From the NCBI GenBank assembly GCA_963576475.1, contig OY754973.1:14307773-14371772 (forward strand): a stretch of 64,000 nucleotides of DNA, written 5' to 3'. Position 1 is the stretch's first letter, and every line of letters begins with the position of its first letter. This DNA is from Molanna angustata (taxonomy: Eukaryota > Arthropoda > Insecta > Trichoptera > Molannidae). Shown piece by piece: positions 16,766-29,234 of the stretch. Under the pieces are notes generated by a model. It had not been told where the DNA came from. It did not search any database and was given only the letters and a program-made list of their open reading frames with translations. The translations under genes and the position numbers were made by a program.

Positions 16766-17945
16766 TGAAATATTTATAATATCATTATGAAAGGTCAACC
16801 TTATGGTATATATCAGGTTATTTCGTGCATATTACTAAATTATCAATAACCACAAATAAGGTGTTCCTTACTAACGATTTTAAACGCCAGGGAGTCAATT
16901 AACGATTTACATGAAATAAATGACACCATCAAAAATACATACAATGAAGATGGTTGAATATGGAATCGAATGACGAACGACATTCGTAATCAATAAACCA
17001 GATATTATAATAAACTAAAATTTTTCTATTTCTATACAGAAATATTCTATATTGTATTCTTGGTATCTATGAAACTCTGAATATTACCTGGCTCCATGCT
17101 ACATTCAAGAACTGTGTCAAAAGTATGTGCTATCAGGAAGATACATTATTTTACCTTGAGATTGTACTGATAAGTTAATGGATTTGTAAAATTATTTGTT
17201 TCTTATTAATACAATTCATTGAACTAAATATTTCAGAAACAAATGAGTCTGTTATACTTAAGGATTCTGTCAACTTAAAATTAATTATCCCTAGTTAGTT
17301 TTTTCTTCATCTTATCTTCATTTTCATTGTAATGAAAGATAATAATATACCCACCTAAGACAAGGAAATTCTATGGAATTAAGTCCTTATCTTTCCTTTT
17401 CTTTTATCAGATTCAACTTAGTTCTTTATAACAATGGTCACATGTAATCAATCACAATTTCCTTGAGTTTTTCTTTATCCTATGTCGACTGTGATGAAAT
17501 TAATTATATAGAATTGTTCGAAGTAATACAGTCGTTCCTCGTTTCTTAATATGGAGATGGAATGTACGAATGGATTTATAATATATTTTATATGTAATGT
17601 AATATAATGATAAATCAATATATCAATAGACACGAAGTTGAAATATTATAAGAGAACCGGGATCAAATCACTTACAGGGCTTATGACCTGTCATTGACTC
17701 CCAACAGGGAAAAAATCCAATGTATCGATTTCGTTAATTATTTTTGAAAATTTATTTATACCATGACTGCATATCGGCAAATAATTTTGGGATAACCAGT
17801 GACTGATGTGAAGTATTTTTTAAAATAAAGCTCCACACATGCGTGTATTCCCACACACCAGTCAAATTTTACCCTAAAAGTTGATGAATCTCTTTGCTGA
17901 ACATCATATTATGTACTACATATTTTGCCTCTTATACATTTGATT
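16766..17945. other. AT-rich spacer, no feature seen
   Basis: Nothing recognised. Confidence 0.4.
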
Positions 17946-17946
17946 A

Positions 17947-18128
17947 CCCGGAATCTAACGGGACACCCGAAATATAACGGGACACCCGAAATCTAACGGG
18001 ACACCCGGAATCTAACGGGACACCCGGAATCTAACGGAGACACCCGAAATCTAACGGGATACCCGGAATCTAACGGAGACACCCGAAATCTAACGGGACA
18101 CCCGGAATCTAACGGGGACACCCGAAAA
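17947..18128. repeat. Minisatellite, 19-20-bp unit with CCCG/CGGG arms
   Basis: About nine units of ACCCGGAATCTAACGGGAC with variation (GGAATC or GAAATC, CGGGAC or CGGAGAC). Each unit carries CCCG and CGGG as an inverted pair around AATCTAA. The minus frame through it spells a repeated RFRVSPLDSG, which is a consequence of the unit. Confidence 0.9.
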
Positions 18129-18727
18129 CAATGATTATCAGAAAAGAGTGGAAGCACTATTCCAAGCCGATACCCAACAGCAATATAGTATTGATAGTAA
18201 TAAAATACGGTGAATATATTTTCAAGCAAATAACTTAAGAATTTTCTTCCTGGAACCGGGCTATTTTCACACATACCAACTAAGAAAAAACCGAATAAGA
18301 GCACTGCGCAGTTATTCGCATTATTAATATTTTTCAAGTTATTCGCCGTTTTACAGGCCTGGACATGTTTCATTGCACCCAATCGGTATACAGAAATCGG
18401 TTGATTAAAAATTTACATATACGATGATAATTATAAAATATATTTACCTCAATCCTCCTCACCCATCCTTATCGTCCACATCCTTCCCACATTTCATTAT
18501 TTTTCAAAACTTTTTTTGGTGATTTTTTTTTAGTATTTTCTTTTTAATTTTTTTTAGTATCATTTCATTATTTTTTATTTTAATTAGTTACTTAATTTGA
18601 TATTTTTTTTAGTATTTATTTTTATTTTTTAGTCATATTCTCATATATTTTTAGTCAAATCACACATATACTCTTGTGGTTTGTAATTGATCTTATATTA
18701 TTTGTAATGTTTTATTTTGCTATAATC
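18129..18727. other. AT-rich spacer, no feature seen
   Basis: T-rich low-complexity DNA without recognised features. Confidence 0.4.
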
Positions 18728-18745
18728 TTTAATTTGACTGTATAC

Positions 18746-19038
18746 TCTTCTCTTTTTCTCTTTCCCTTAGCGCTTTTCTCCAGTTTCTATCGGGGTACGC
18801 TTTGACCATGATCCTGGAATTGGCGAGTCTGGTTATTTCATTGAAGCGACTGCCATCTGACCTTCGTTACCCTTAGAAAGGGGAACCAGACAAATTGGAT
18901 CATGGCTACACATAGCTTGTTATATAAATCCGCACATAGATTTTTTTAAAAATCCAGAGGTGCGTGCCCCGCCCGGATTCAAACCGTCGACCTCACGCAT
19001 GTGAGGCGACGACCTTACCGCTGGGCTATCACCGCTCC
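18746..19038 (-). mobile_element. tRNA-derived SINE with perfect 18-bp target duplication
   Basis: The head (minus strand, from 19038) starts GGAGCGGTGATAGCCCAGCG and has an anticodon-like arm CCTCA-CATGCG-TGAGG and a box B GGTTTGAATCC. The body runs to an A/G-rich end at 18746. TTTAATTTGACTGTATAC stands on both sides (18728-18745 and 19039-19056) without mismatch. That is the mark of LINE-driven target-primed insertion. This family differs from the Thr-derived SINE. Confidence 0.9.
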
Positions 19039-19056
19039 TTTAATTTGACTGTATAC

Positions 19057-19834
19057 TGATCCAAATAAATAAATAAAGAAACTATAGTATCATTATAAAA
19101 ACAAAGACATGCTTTTATATTCGTCTGAAAAATAATCCTTACTCGTGCATATCGAAATTCTGCTATTAATTTTTAAACCAAGAGGTTTTTTCGTTCATCC
19201 AGTTGGGTTCGGAGAAACGAATGAATAATAATAACATCCACGAAATTCACATTCAGAGAGCGCCATTACTGACTCCACACTGTTCACCGAACACAGCTCA
19301 AAGTGGGAATTTTAACTCAATTTTATTTACAAATTCAGTTTATGAGACGGTGAAAAGTTGTTATGAGTTCAAGTGAACGTGACTGGATATAACAACTATA
19401 GAAATAATTATTTCGCAATGCCATCCGAAAGAACCGAAAATATTTTATTACATACATACCTGTACCGGAAATTAATCTAATTTAATTCTGTTCTGCAATT
19501 TCATTTATTTATTTTCTATGTATTATTTATTTACTTTTTGTTTATGCATTATTTATTTATTATTTCTTAACTTCTTGATTATGATTATTTATAATTTATT
19601 TAGTAGGTAAGTGTATATTTTTTTATTTATTATTTCTTATTATTTTATTTATTTTTATTTTATACCATCTCGATATTTATTACGTAATTTAAAAATACAA
19701 TCCTAACCTCATTAGGACTACGCCTGTTTAAATTATTTATTATTATTTGTTTATTAATTATTTACTATTTATTTATAATTTATTTATATTTATTAATTTA
19801 TTATTAAATTATTATTTATTTATAATTTATTTAT
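19057..19834. other. AT-rich TTTATTTATT-like low complexity
   Basis: Mostly TTTATTTA/TATTTATT strings from about 19495 onward; no gene seen. Confidence 0.6.
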
Positions 19835-20140
19835 ATTTATTAGAAAAGAACAGCCCAATATTATATGATCGATTGTTTCCGGAAAAGCCAAACATTTCCT
19901 AAAACTATCATCTACTACATTTATGTCTTTAATTATATATTTTTGATAATTTTTAGTTTTTATTACTCTATCCTGAATCGCTATTATAAAACCTTCTAAA
20001 TTCGCGTCCAAATCATCAATACTCAAACATTTGTTTGACCAAATTTTGTCAACATAAGGTTGGTTGAGACATTTTGAATGTATAGAATGAACTATTTTAT
20101 TTAGCCACGAATTTAGAAGGTCATCATTTATATATAATAT
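19835..20140 (-). pseudogene. LINE polymerase C-terminal relic (ETIDHI..GC type)
   Basis: The minus strand reads LLNSWLNKIVHSIH, then DLDANLEGFIIAIQDRVIKT, NYQKYIIKD, VDDSFRKCLAFPETIDHI and ILGCSFL. The C..C..ETI.HI..GC pattern lies after the polymerase in a LINE group that is common in animals and carries a C-terminal PD-type nuclease-like region. A second, longer relic is at 46665-47445. It is truncated on the 3' side and has no start. Confidence 0.65.
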
Positions 20141-23100
20141 TATTTATTTATTATATATTTATTTATCCTTTATTTGTTATTCATTTACTATGGGACATCC
20201 ACGCGATGGTCCAAGGACGAAAAAAATATTACTGGTGAATGAATTCAGAAGGTTCAAGACAGAAATATCTGGAGAGATTTGGGCACGAGAAATAGAAGAC
20301 AGAATTTCGATCGTTCAAAATTGACCGAATCCGACATTTTCACAACGCCTGTCGTTTGGTTGTGAATTGGCAATGTGTATATCACACTCGGAAATGATAC
20401 AATAATTTATTTATTTATTTTATACACATGCACCCCCCTCTTGGGGCATTTACATATTTATTGGTAGGTATGTAGTAATTTATTAAACTTGTGCAACATC
20501 AAAACCATATATTTTGCCTTCCGACTTTTAACGAGCCTTGCCGAAGATGCGATCGTAGAAACGCTTCATGCCTGCACAGTGTACAGGTAAATAAATATCT
20601 CCAAAAAGATCTCTATCGAGGGATTTACACCCACCAAAGTGTCTGTAATTGGAGGTGTTTTTTATTAGTCTTCCTTACTAAGTATAAAAAAACACGTTTC
20701 GTACTAAAGAGTTTCATACTATAACTGAATTGTTAAATTAGCAATTTTCAATACTATGAATAAGTTTATTTCCGAAAGCCACCACTATTCAGGTACCATT
20801 ATTTGCTGTGCTATCTTTTTACAGAAAAAATCAGCCCTTATACTATGACGTAGGTATATATAATATATTTTTTGTACCCTTTGTATGTTATCTTAATGTA
20901 CGTAAGATCCAACTAAATAAATAGAAGCAAGGAAAAATATTACATAATTAGATTACATTTATACAACCCTAAATTTGGTTCCACTAACATTGACAGAACC
21001 GAAATTATGAACGAAGAAATTTCAGACACTGTGTTCGTGATACAGAATATAGAATGATTAAATAACTATCCTCTAAATTCTATGGAAATAAACAAAAAAA
21101 AACTTTCCCATTAATAAAAGTCATGGTTCTAATTGTCTTTTTATTGGATATTGGTTATGATTACTTACATTCAAATCTTAAAACTAAAATATTACTTTCA
21201 ATTAATATTAACTTAATTATTAATTTTACATTAATGATACAAAACTTTGGCACACACAAATTATCCATAAGTAGATATTCCTAAAGGAAATATTGTACAA
21301 CCAAATACACATTTAATTAATTGGCTTTTCGAAACGACAGTTTCAATAAATATCACTTAAATAATACATCATTATAAGCTAATAGTACTTTTCCATTATT
21401 TGTTAATATAGATATTATTTAAAAAAATTCCAATGAACCTATTCTTAAAAATTCATTAAATCATTGTCTGTCGATAAATACAAAAAGTAAATAACTCTTC
21501 GAAAAAGAAATCAAAGCGCAATGATAGAATTTCATAATTTTATTTGAATATTTCTGTATTTTTAAGTTGGTATTTGGAACTAAAATCAATTTTTATATAA
21601 ACGATAAGTTATTATTTATAATCTTCCTGTTTTTTATAACAACACGAAAATTGTATTTTGAAATGCTTACATATTGTTAAAAAAAAATATTTGTTAGAAG
21701 GATCAAGTTAAAAATTATATTATTAGATAAATATTGGATTGAAATATTACAAAAAATAAAAAATAAATGAATGTAAATGTTAATCTTAATCGTTATACAT
21801 GAAACTATTTTTTTATCAACATAGTTATAGCGAATCATGAACATTTTAAAATATATAGTTATTTCTTGTTCATTTTGAGGTTTAGCTTAAATTAATTAAA
21901 ACAGACAGCTAGGAGAGAAGGTAGAATATTTATTTCATTGTCAAAACAAAATAAATAATACCTTTTTTCTAGGGTTAGAAGTTTACATACAAAATTAACT
22001 GGCACTGGCAGAAAATGTACTTTAACAACACTATTATAATTTGTATCTATTATATTATTGTATTGTGTATAAACTTTCATAATAATGATCATGTATTCAT
22101 TTGGAATAATGAACAAAATTATTTACTTTTATGGCGGAAGGATTTATGTGAGTAGGAATTTGTTCATATTTTACAATTATTTTGAAAAAAAAATAAACAT
22201 TAAATTTACTCACCAACATAATTATTTGCGTACTTACGTTTTTATTGATATCTATTCCTGTTTTGGTAATGTTTCAATTAATTATAAAAAGTTAAAAGTG
22301 CAGCGTATCAAAATACATGTATTTTTGATAATATTTTGTGAATTATATGTATCTTTATTCAAGTCAATATATGAACTACCTTAAAGTCAATATTTTTCTT
22401 TGTATTCAAATACATTTCTCTTTCGTATATTCAAGGCACACCGTTAGAACAGATATTTGTCAAAAAAAAACCTAAAGTTAAATTTAACGAAGTTTAATTC
22501 AATTATTCAAATAACGTTGACTCTCCCGAAATTCTAACTCAATAAATTTGGATTATTTTTTATCTGGGAAAATATTTGTCAGTAAATTTGTTAAGTGACT
22601 AATTTGAATATTTGAGCTATAGATAATTTAATTTAAAGGAAAATTGATTGATTTCCCTGTTTGATAAAACATCGGCTTATGAATATCGTAGAATTCATTT
22701 AATCGATTTTCCAGTCATATTAAAATCACCAAAAATTAAGTAAATAATTACTTAAAGTATGCATTATATAAAAGATAAAATTCTATCAACGCTAATTATA
22801 AATACGATAGTTTGCTACATTGGTACTGACTGTAAAAACGTACCTACAACAAGTAGATATGAAATTATGTTGAATATTTTGACAACTTGTTGGTACAACA
22901 TAACTTCTTATATGAAGTTCAAGAAGATATAGAATTTTTAATTTAAATATATTCAATATGTTAATAATCATATAACAAATGACATATTTTTTATATTATA
23001 TTGCTTAAGTAGTAAGTAAAAAATAAATGTTTTTTTTTAATACCTCATGTCGCTTCAATTAAGGGGCCATTTTAATACTTGTAGAAAAAATAAAGATAGG

Positions 23101-23417
23101 TATTTCTCATTATTCGGTTGAATGAATAGTTACTTTTGAGATTCCTAAAAAATTTAACAAAATGAATTGCAAAAACTATCAAAACATGAGCAGAAAGTTG
23201 ACGATTTTAAGAGTACAAATAAAATATGCCTAACACCTAGTTGTTATATTGGATAATTTTATCTATAGTCAAACGAAAAAAAAAACTAAGAGAGTAATAC
23301 ATTTATCACAATTTTGAAATTTCGCACAGAACTCATTGCATCAATATTGTGCTCAGTACTAATTTTGAACATGAAATTTCTTCAATGAAGAAAACATGGC
23401 GATTTCACAAAAGTCCC
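20141..23417. other. AT-rich region downstream of spaetzle, no gene seen
   Basis: I find no coding frame with a family motif. On the minus strand, possible ATTAAA poly(A) signals for the spaetzle transcript lie near 23036 and 23070; this is weak evidence in such AT-rich DNA. Confidence 0.4.
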
Positions 23418-23661
23418 TTAAACGTCTCTTTTTGAACGCCTTCTTCTCGCCGTCCTCCCGAAGTCGATCGGTTTGTTGGTGTTTTCCTTGAGCTCAAGGA
23501 TACAAGAACAACAACTGGGCATGCTGAAGTCATCTCTATATGTCTGGTTCTTGGCGTTCACGGCCACCATACGTCTGTAGACATACTTTTGTTTGCACGA
23601 CGACACATATCCCAGAGAATCGAACCAGCTCCTTTCATTGATGCATATGGAATCCACATTC
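23418..23661 (-). CDS. spz: Spaetzle-like cytokine, last exon (cystine-knot C-terminus)
   Basis: Encodes NVDSICINERSWFDSLGYV, SSCKQKYVYRRMVAV, DDFSMPSCCSCIL and a basic tail RTARRRRSKRDV before the stop. The acceptor is TTTGTTTACAG (ending at 23662), and the first base completes a Glu codon from the previous exon. Spaetzle is a secreted, protease-activated dimer that binds the receptor Toll in immunity and early patterning. The cysteines here are numbers 3 to 7 of the seven in the mature domain; the family uses three internal bonds and one between chains. C(K/R)Q.Y..R.L.A and F..PSCC.C are the family hallmarks. The 27-residue tail after the last cysteine is longer and more basic than in fly Spaetzle. 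The ortholog (spz1 or a relative) should be confirmed by a tree. Confidence 0.9.
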
Positions 23662-23909
23662 CTGTAAACAAAAATACCTATATATTTAGAGGTCATATAT
23701 AACGCTAAATGACTGAAAACATGATGAATGCCTGAAATATGACAATATCTATCGAATAGTTCCTGAATATTCCTTCTATATCCTTCCGTAACCTTCTTCT
23801 TTTCCTCATTACTATGTGAGGTGTTATTATTATTATACTTTTTCTTTCTTCTCTATTTTTTTAAATTTATTTCTCACTAAATACCAATAAATAACTACTG
23901 TACCAATTT

Positions 23910-24645
23910 AACCTTCGAGACTTCACGTTGGTGGAAGATCGCGATCCACTTCCACGCCGGTGATGCTATAGGACCCATTGGTCCTGTTCAACCCCGGACG
24001 CAGCCGCAACGTCGGACAACACAAATATCCCCTATCAAGCGAGTACAACCACTACCCCTAAGAGTCCAACCACAATCGTGAAGGCCCGTGAATCATAGCA
24101 GGGGTTACCCTCCCAGCAGCTCCACGAACAACACACTGCCACAGGGAGCCTTCGCCACGCCCATAGTACTTTCAGTTCTTCGATTTCCACACCAGGCGCA
24201 GCGTCAGCTGCACCTGTCTCGTCATCAACTCGGGTACCGCCGAGTGGGTCGTGCCGACCAATCATCACGGGGGGCTCCTCCACCCCTTAGTACTCATGTT
24301 GGCGAATTTCAGGTACGCCACCGGACAGTACTTTCAGTTCTTCGATTTCCATCGCCCGGTGATGCAGACTTACTCATCGCCACGTTTGATGAGTCACCGC
24401 CGAGCGAGGCATTAAGGCGTCTGCCCTGCTCTTCCATACGTAAGAATTGAAGAGGGCACTGACCTGTTGCCCAGAATCCTAGGGTGGGGCTGCAGCCACC
24501 CCCAATTTTGCTGGCTAGGCCCCTATGGCCGCAACCTAGCCCTAACTTTGGTAGGGTTGGTTGGAAGAAATTACCTTATGGCAATAAACCCGCCTTTGTA
24601 AACTTGTACATAAAGTTTATAAATAAATGTATTCAAACAGCCACG
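23910..24645 (+). mobile_element. GC-rich retroelement-like region with LINE-type 3' tail
   Basis: The stretch is markedly GC-richer than its surroundings and contains GTACTTTCAGTTCTTCGATT twice (24167, 24329). It ends with GGTTGGTTGGAAGAAATTAC and TTATGGCAATAAACCCGCC, then AATAAATGTA. The same tail occurs at 45465-45545 downstream of a LINE polymerase relic and split across 29866-29910/25062-25107. I cannot assign its coding frames to a protein. Confidence 0.5.
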
Positions 24646-25061
24646 CGCAATATGAAGTTTTATACTGTGGTGGTATACGAAGTAGCTTATATATACCCCC
24701 ACCAATCAAAACCTTATTCAGTTCTCATTTAACATTCTCTCGGGCCATTTGCATTAATAAACATCATGTAAACGAACTCAGCTGTTTTCATACAATCCCA
24801 CTATAGGTACCCGATACATATACATACCTACTATCAGAAGTTTCATAATATCGTGTAGGTACTCTGATTCAAATATATCATCGATAATTCAGAATTTGTT
24901 TTATTTCTGCATTTTCAGAACAAACCATGAAATCAAAAATGAAACGAAAATGACGTGAAATATACATATTTTGTAAAAAAATATAAAATTTACTTTTTTT
25001 TTATTTTTTATGACGACAATTCAATACCAAGAAATGTTATAATATATACTAATAAAATACT
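24646..25061. other. Intronic AT-rich spacer, no feature seen
   Basis: Nothing recognised. Confidence 0.4.
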
Positions 25062-25265
25062 AATTTATTTATTTATTCTCTTCATGTACATCAAATGTAC
25101 AAAACATGGGGGGCAGTCTGGTCATTCGGCGAAATCAAAACCTTCGTGATTACCCATATCATGGATATACTTATCATTATGGAGTTATATGACATCTTAA
25201 GATATTATTACACAAACTGGTATTTATATAATATTACATTATTTTCATTGGTCATTGTTTAACTG

Positions 25266-26219
25266 TTGCTTCTTAACATGAATTGCTACACCTGTGTTAA
25301 AGACATAAAAAGTGACGATGCTATCATATGTTCGAAATGCCAAAGCAAGTTCCATTATTTATGTGTGGGATTCAGCGAAAGTAATTTTAAACAAATGCTG
25401 AGGATGAACAAACTTAAATGGAAATGTCAAAAGTGTAAAATTGTTACTCCAAAAAAGGCTGATATATCTGAATCTGAGACTGTTTCTGGTATCAATGTCA
25501 TTAAGCTATTGAATTCTGTACAAAATGAACTGATTGAAATGAGGAAGTCCTTTGATAATATGCTAGAGAAGCAGAGAGAGGAATTAATGGATTTAAAGAA
25601 AAAAATGGAAACCTGTACGAATAATTTAGTTGAATCCAACAAAAAATCTGATATGTGGGAAAATAACTTCTTGGAGATCCAAGCCAAACAGGAAAAAACA
25701 GAATCCAAAATTGAAACCCTCCAAAAAGAGAACAGAGTTCTCAAACAAACTATTAACAAACTAGAACAAACATCCATGGCCTCATCAGTAGAAATTCAAG
25801 GACTCCCATTTAATGACAAACATGATTTGCAACCGATGCTAAAATCCCTTTTTAAGCATATTGATTGTGAAGACATACTAAAAAACGAGTCTATTGAGAC
25901 ATCTTTATATACGCACTCTCAAAAAAAAATCGTCACCATTAAATTCAGTTCAAAGGAAGTAAAAGATAGAGTCTTGTTATATAAAAAAAATAATGGAAAT
26001 TTCACGGCTCTAGACATCGGCTGCTGCAAGGCAATTGGAAACGTTTACATCAACGAAAAACTCACTACATTTAATAAACACCTCCTTTGGTTGGCTAAAT
26101 CAACTAAGGCTCATGGATATAAGTACATCTGGACCAGATATGGAAATATCTACATAAAGAAGACTGAAGACTCCAATGTGATAGTGGTCAGAGACGTCGG
26201 TGATATCCCGACTCGATAA
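25266..26219 (+). CDS. CR1-like LINE ORF1: PHD-type zinc finger, coiled coil, FP25K-like domain
   Basis: 317 codons, uninterrupted. Residues 1-60 hold CYTCVKDI, ICSKCQSKFHYLCVGF and WKCQKCK, a Cys4-His-Cys3 PHD-type finger. Residues 80-170 are rich in Glu/Lys/Leu heptads (coiled coil). From about residue 175 comes SSVEIQGLPF and later YINEKLTTFNKHLLWLAK and GYKYIWTRYGNIYIKK, the C-terminal domain also found in baculovirus FP25K and in insect LINE ORF1s. The protein is expected to bind element RNA as an oligomer. I took the first ATG in the open frame (MNCYTC is five codons later). ORF2 follows after 50 bp. It is antisense to spaetzle. Confidence 0.85.
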   Translation: MLLNMNCYTCVKDIKSDDAIICSKCQSKFHYLCVGFSESNFKQMLRMNKLKWKCQKCKIVTPKKADISESETVSGINVIKLLNSVQNELIEMRKSFDNMLEKQREELMDLKKKMETCTNNLVESNKKSDMWENNFLEIQAKQEKTESKIETLQKENRVLKQTINKLEQTSMASSVEIQGLPFNDKHDLQPMLKSLFKHIDCEDILKNESIETSLYTHSQKKIVTIKFSSKEVKDRVLLYKKNNGNFTALDIGCCKAIGNVYINEKLTTFNKHLLWLAKSTKAHGYKYIWTRYGNIYIKKTEDSNVIVVRDVGDIPTR

Positions 26220-26269
26220 CAGTATGAACATCACCAAAGGGAAGCCCAACTATTCACGATGACCAGGAT

Positions 26270-29234
26270 ATGGAACATGACCTGACTTCCTGCCAAAAAA
26301 TTGAAGACGTAAACAGTTTATTTACTCAAACAGATTTCGCAATCATAAACATGAACATTAGAAGCATCAATAAACATTTTGATGAATTTTGCATACTTTT
26401 GGGCACAATATCTTTTGGAATTGATTTAATTATACTGACAGAAACGCAAATGCGTGTGGACATTCCGTATTGTATTCCAGGATATTCTGTTCTTTCTCGC
26501 ACATGTAGACATACGTCACATGACGGCATAACTATTTTCTATAATGATAATACGATTACGGATTTTACATATGAAATGCCAAATTTGATGTTCTCAAACT
26601 GCATTTTAATTAACTATAAACATAATAACAAAAAATACTGCATGGTTGCTATATACCGCTCACCATCTTTGTGCGTTAAGGAATACATAAAAGAACTTGC
26701 TACATCACTAATTCCACTTGTAAAATCTAAAAATTGTAATAACATAATTTTCACCGGTGATATTAATATTAATATTTTAAATGAAAAAGTTCTAAATGCA
26801 GAAGAAAATAACTACCTGAATCTATTATATTCTGAGGGATTCACTTCTTTTATTAACACTACAACTAGACCAAACTTGAGGAACATTGATTCGTGCTTGG
26901 ACCATATTATGGTGAAATCCAAAGATTCGTTTTTACCTAAGGCAGCCGTAGTGTCAATTGACATAACCGACCACCTCCCGACTTTCTATGGTCATAGTTA
27001 TATTACGAGTGACGACGTTTGTAACTCTAGTAACAATAAACGTATAAAAGTCGATTATTCTAAGCTCAAATCTTTAATTTCGGTAGAATCATGGCATAAT
27101 GTTTTCTATTCCCATGATCCCAATGATGCATTAAATCAATTTTATCATGTACTCAATGAGCATACTAACTCTTGTAAAATTGTAAAAACTCTACCCAAAA
27201 GTAAACACAAGAAAATACAACCCTGGATTACTCGCGGCATAATTGTGTCTATACATCACCGAAATAAATTATTTATTGAATTAAAAAAACATGAAAAATT
27301 CTGTCAGTTGAATAACATGTCCGTTTCATCACAGATTAGACAGAGTTTTATTACTTATCGAAATATGTTGAATTTATTAATTAAGAAATGTAAACAAGAA
27401 TATTATAATAATGAACTAACTAAGGCAAAGAATGATCCGAAAAGAACTTGGAAAATAATAAATGAAATAGCATCAAGGAAGAGGAAAGAATGTATATCTA
27501 TCAATAAAATTGAACATAATAATCAATTTGTTACAGACAGTCACAAAATGCCTGATATATTTAACAGATACTTCACAAACATTGCGACAGACCTTCTTTC
27601 TAGTATGTCTATGACCAACAATACAGTAACAGACTCACCTACGGATTCGAGTAGTACTAATACAAACATGGCAAACCTGACGGAATTTAACTGTATTACA
27701 GAAGAGGAAGTAATTTCAATGATAAATGAACTAAAAACCTACACAGCTGTAGGACCTGATAATATTTGCGTAGAAACCCTTAAACAAATTAAACAGCACA
27801 TAGCTAAACCAAATAGGTATATTTTTAATCTTTCACTAGAGAAAGCTATATTCCCAAATGTACTCAAAATCTCTAGTATAACACCAATACACAAAGGTGG
27901 TGCACGACACTTAACTAATAATTATAGACCTATTGCACTCATTTCACATATCGCAAAAATATTTGAAAAGCTCATTAAAAAGCGATTAATACATTACTTA
28001 CAAAAGCACAACATTCTATCTAAAAATCAATTCGGATTTAGAGCTAACTTGGGCACTGATGATACATTGTATATGCTTACCAAACACGTACATGAGGAAC
28101 TAGACAGAGGAAAGAAAACACTTTCAATATTTTTGGACTTAAAGAAAGCATTCGACACAGTTAACCATAGTGTACTTATTAAACGCTTGCATAAAAATGG
28201 AATAAAAGGAAAATGTTTGTCTTTATTAGAAAATTACTTAAATATGAGATTCCAAAAAACAAAAATTGGTTACGATTACAGCTCTGAACAAAAGGTCATC
28301 CACGGAGTCCCACAGGGTACAGTACTCGGACCGATACTCTTTCTTATTTACATCAACGAACTGTGTAATGGCGATATCCCTGGTCTTATGCTGACGATAC
28401 CTCTATCACTGTAAGTGGAAAAACTTGGCGTGAAACATTTGCTAACGCAGATACTTGTTTGCGGGTTGTAAAAACATGGCTGAATAAAAGTTTACTCTCT
28501 TTGAACTGTGAAAAAACCCTCTACGTCCCATTTTATACTAATAGTAGATCGGCGCCCACCTGTAACACTGTCCTTAGATTCCATAACAATGACTGTGATA
28601 ACAATTGCTCCAGATGTGTAGAGGTCAAGACAGAAAGCTCCACTAAATATTTAGGTATCATCATTGATTCACATTTAAGGTGGGACAATCATGTAAACTA
28701 CTTGTGTAAGAAAATAAGATGCTTGGGGTATATATTTAAAAGATTACTTGGTATTGTCAAAACTGACATAGTCAAAATGACATAATATTGGTACAATCTA
28801 TGTTGACTTATGGCATGATTGCATGGGGAGGAGTATTGGACAGTCATATTGCTCCATTAGAAATTGTACAAAGAATGATAATTAAAAAAATGTACAACAA
28901 ACCTCCCAGATATCCCACTAAACAATTATTTAAAGAGAGTGGATTATTTAATCTAAGGAAACTGTATATACTACAATGTCTTAAGTTTATTCACAAAAAG
29001 AAAGAAATTTTCATGTTAAATTCACATAATCGTACCAGTGACCGTCTGAATAGTATTTACAAAGTTCCTAATTGCAATAAGAGATCGACACAGAGACATT
29101 CTGTATTTATAGCTCCCAGATCATACAATATGTTGCCATTGTCTCTTAAGTCTTTAAATTGCCATTCAAAATATGTGAGTCATCTTAAGACATGGCTTAA
29201 GAACAATGACAACATTCAAGATTTCTTTTTATGA
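26270..29234 (+). pseudogene. CR1-like LINE ORF2 (endonuclease-reverse transcriptase), two frameshifts
   Basis: APE-type endonuclease first: INMNIRSINKH, ILTETQ, YRSP, FTGDININ, SCLDHIMV and ITDHLPTF all present, so the nuclease half looks intact. Reverse transcriptase follows: NNYRPIALIS, SKNQFGFRANLGTDD, LDLKKAFDTVNH, HGVPQGTVLGPILFLIYINE. A one-base shift near 28390 puts the catalytic YADDT in another frame, which runs LNKSLLSLNCEKT and TKYLGIIIDSHLRWD to 28785. A second shift near 28785 precedes LVQSMLTYGMIAWGG and the C-terminus at 29234. The 3' UTR ends in AATAAATAAATAAA near 29767. Two shifts make the copy inactive, though young enough to be readable. Confidence 0.9.

Noticed and set aside
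16484..16798. 104-residue minus-strand frame
   Set aside because: It runs antisense through a LINE relic and the MITE inserted in it.
18001..18382. Protein with RFRVSPLDSG repeats
   Set aside because: Translation of the 19-20-bp minisatellite.
24088..24450. A 120-residue Ser/Pro/Arg-rich protein
   Set aside because: It lies in a GC-rich retroelement-like stretch, overlaps a frame on the other strand, and shows no family motif.
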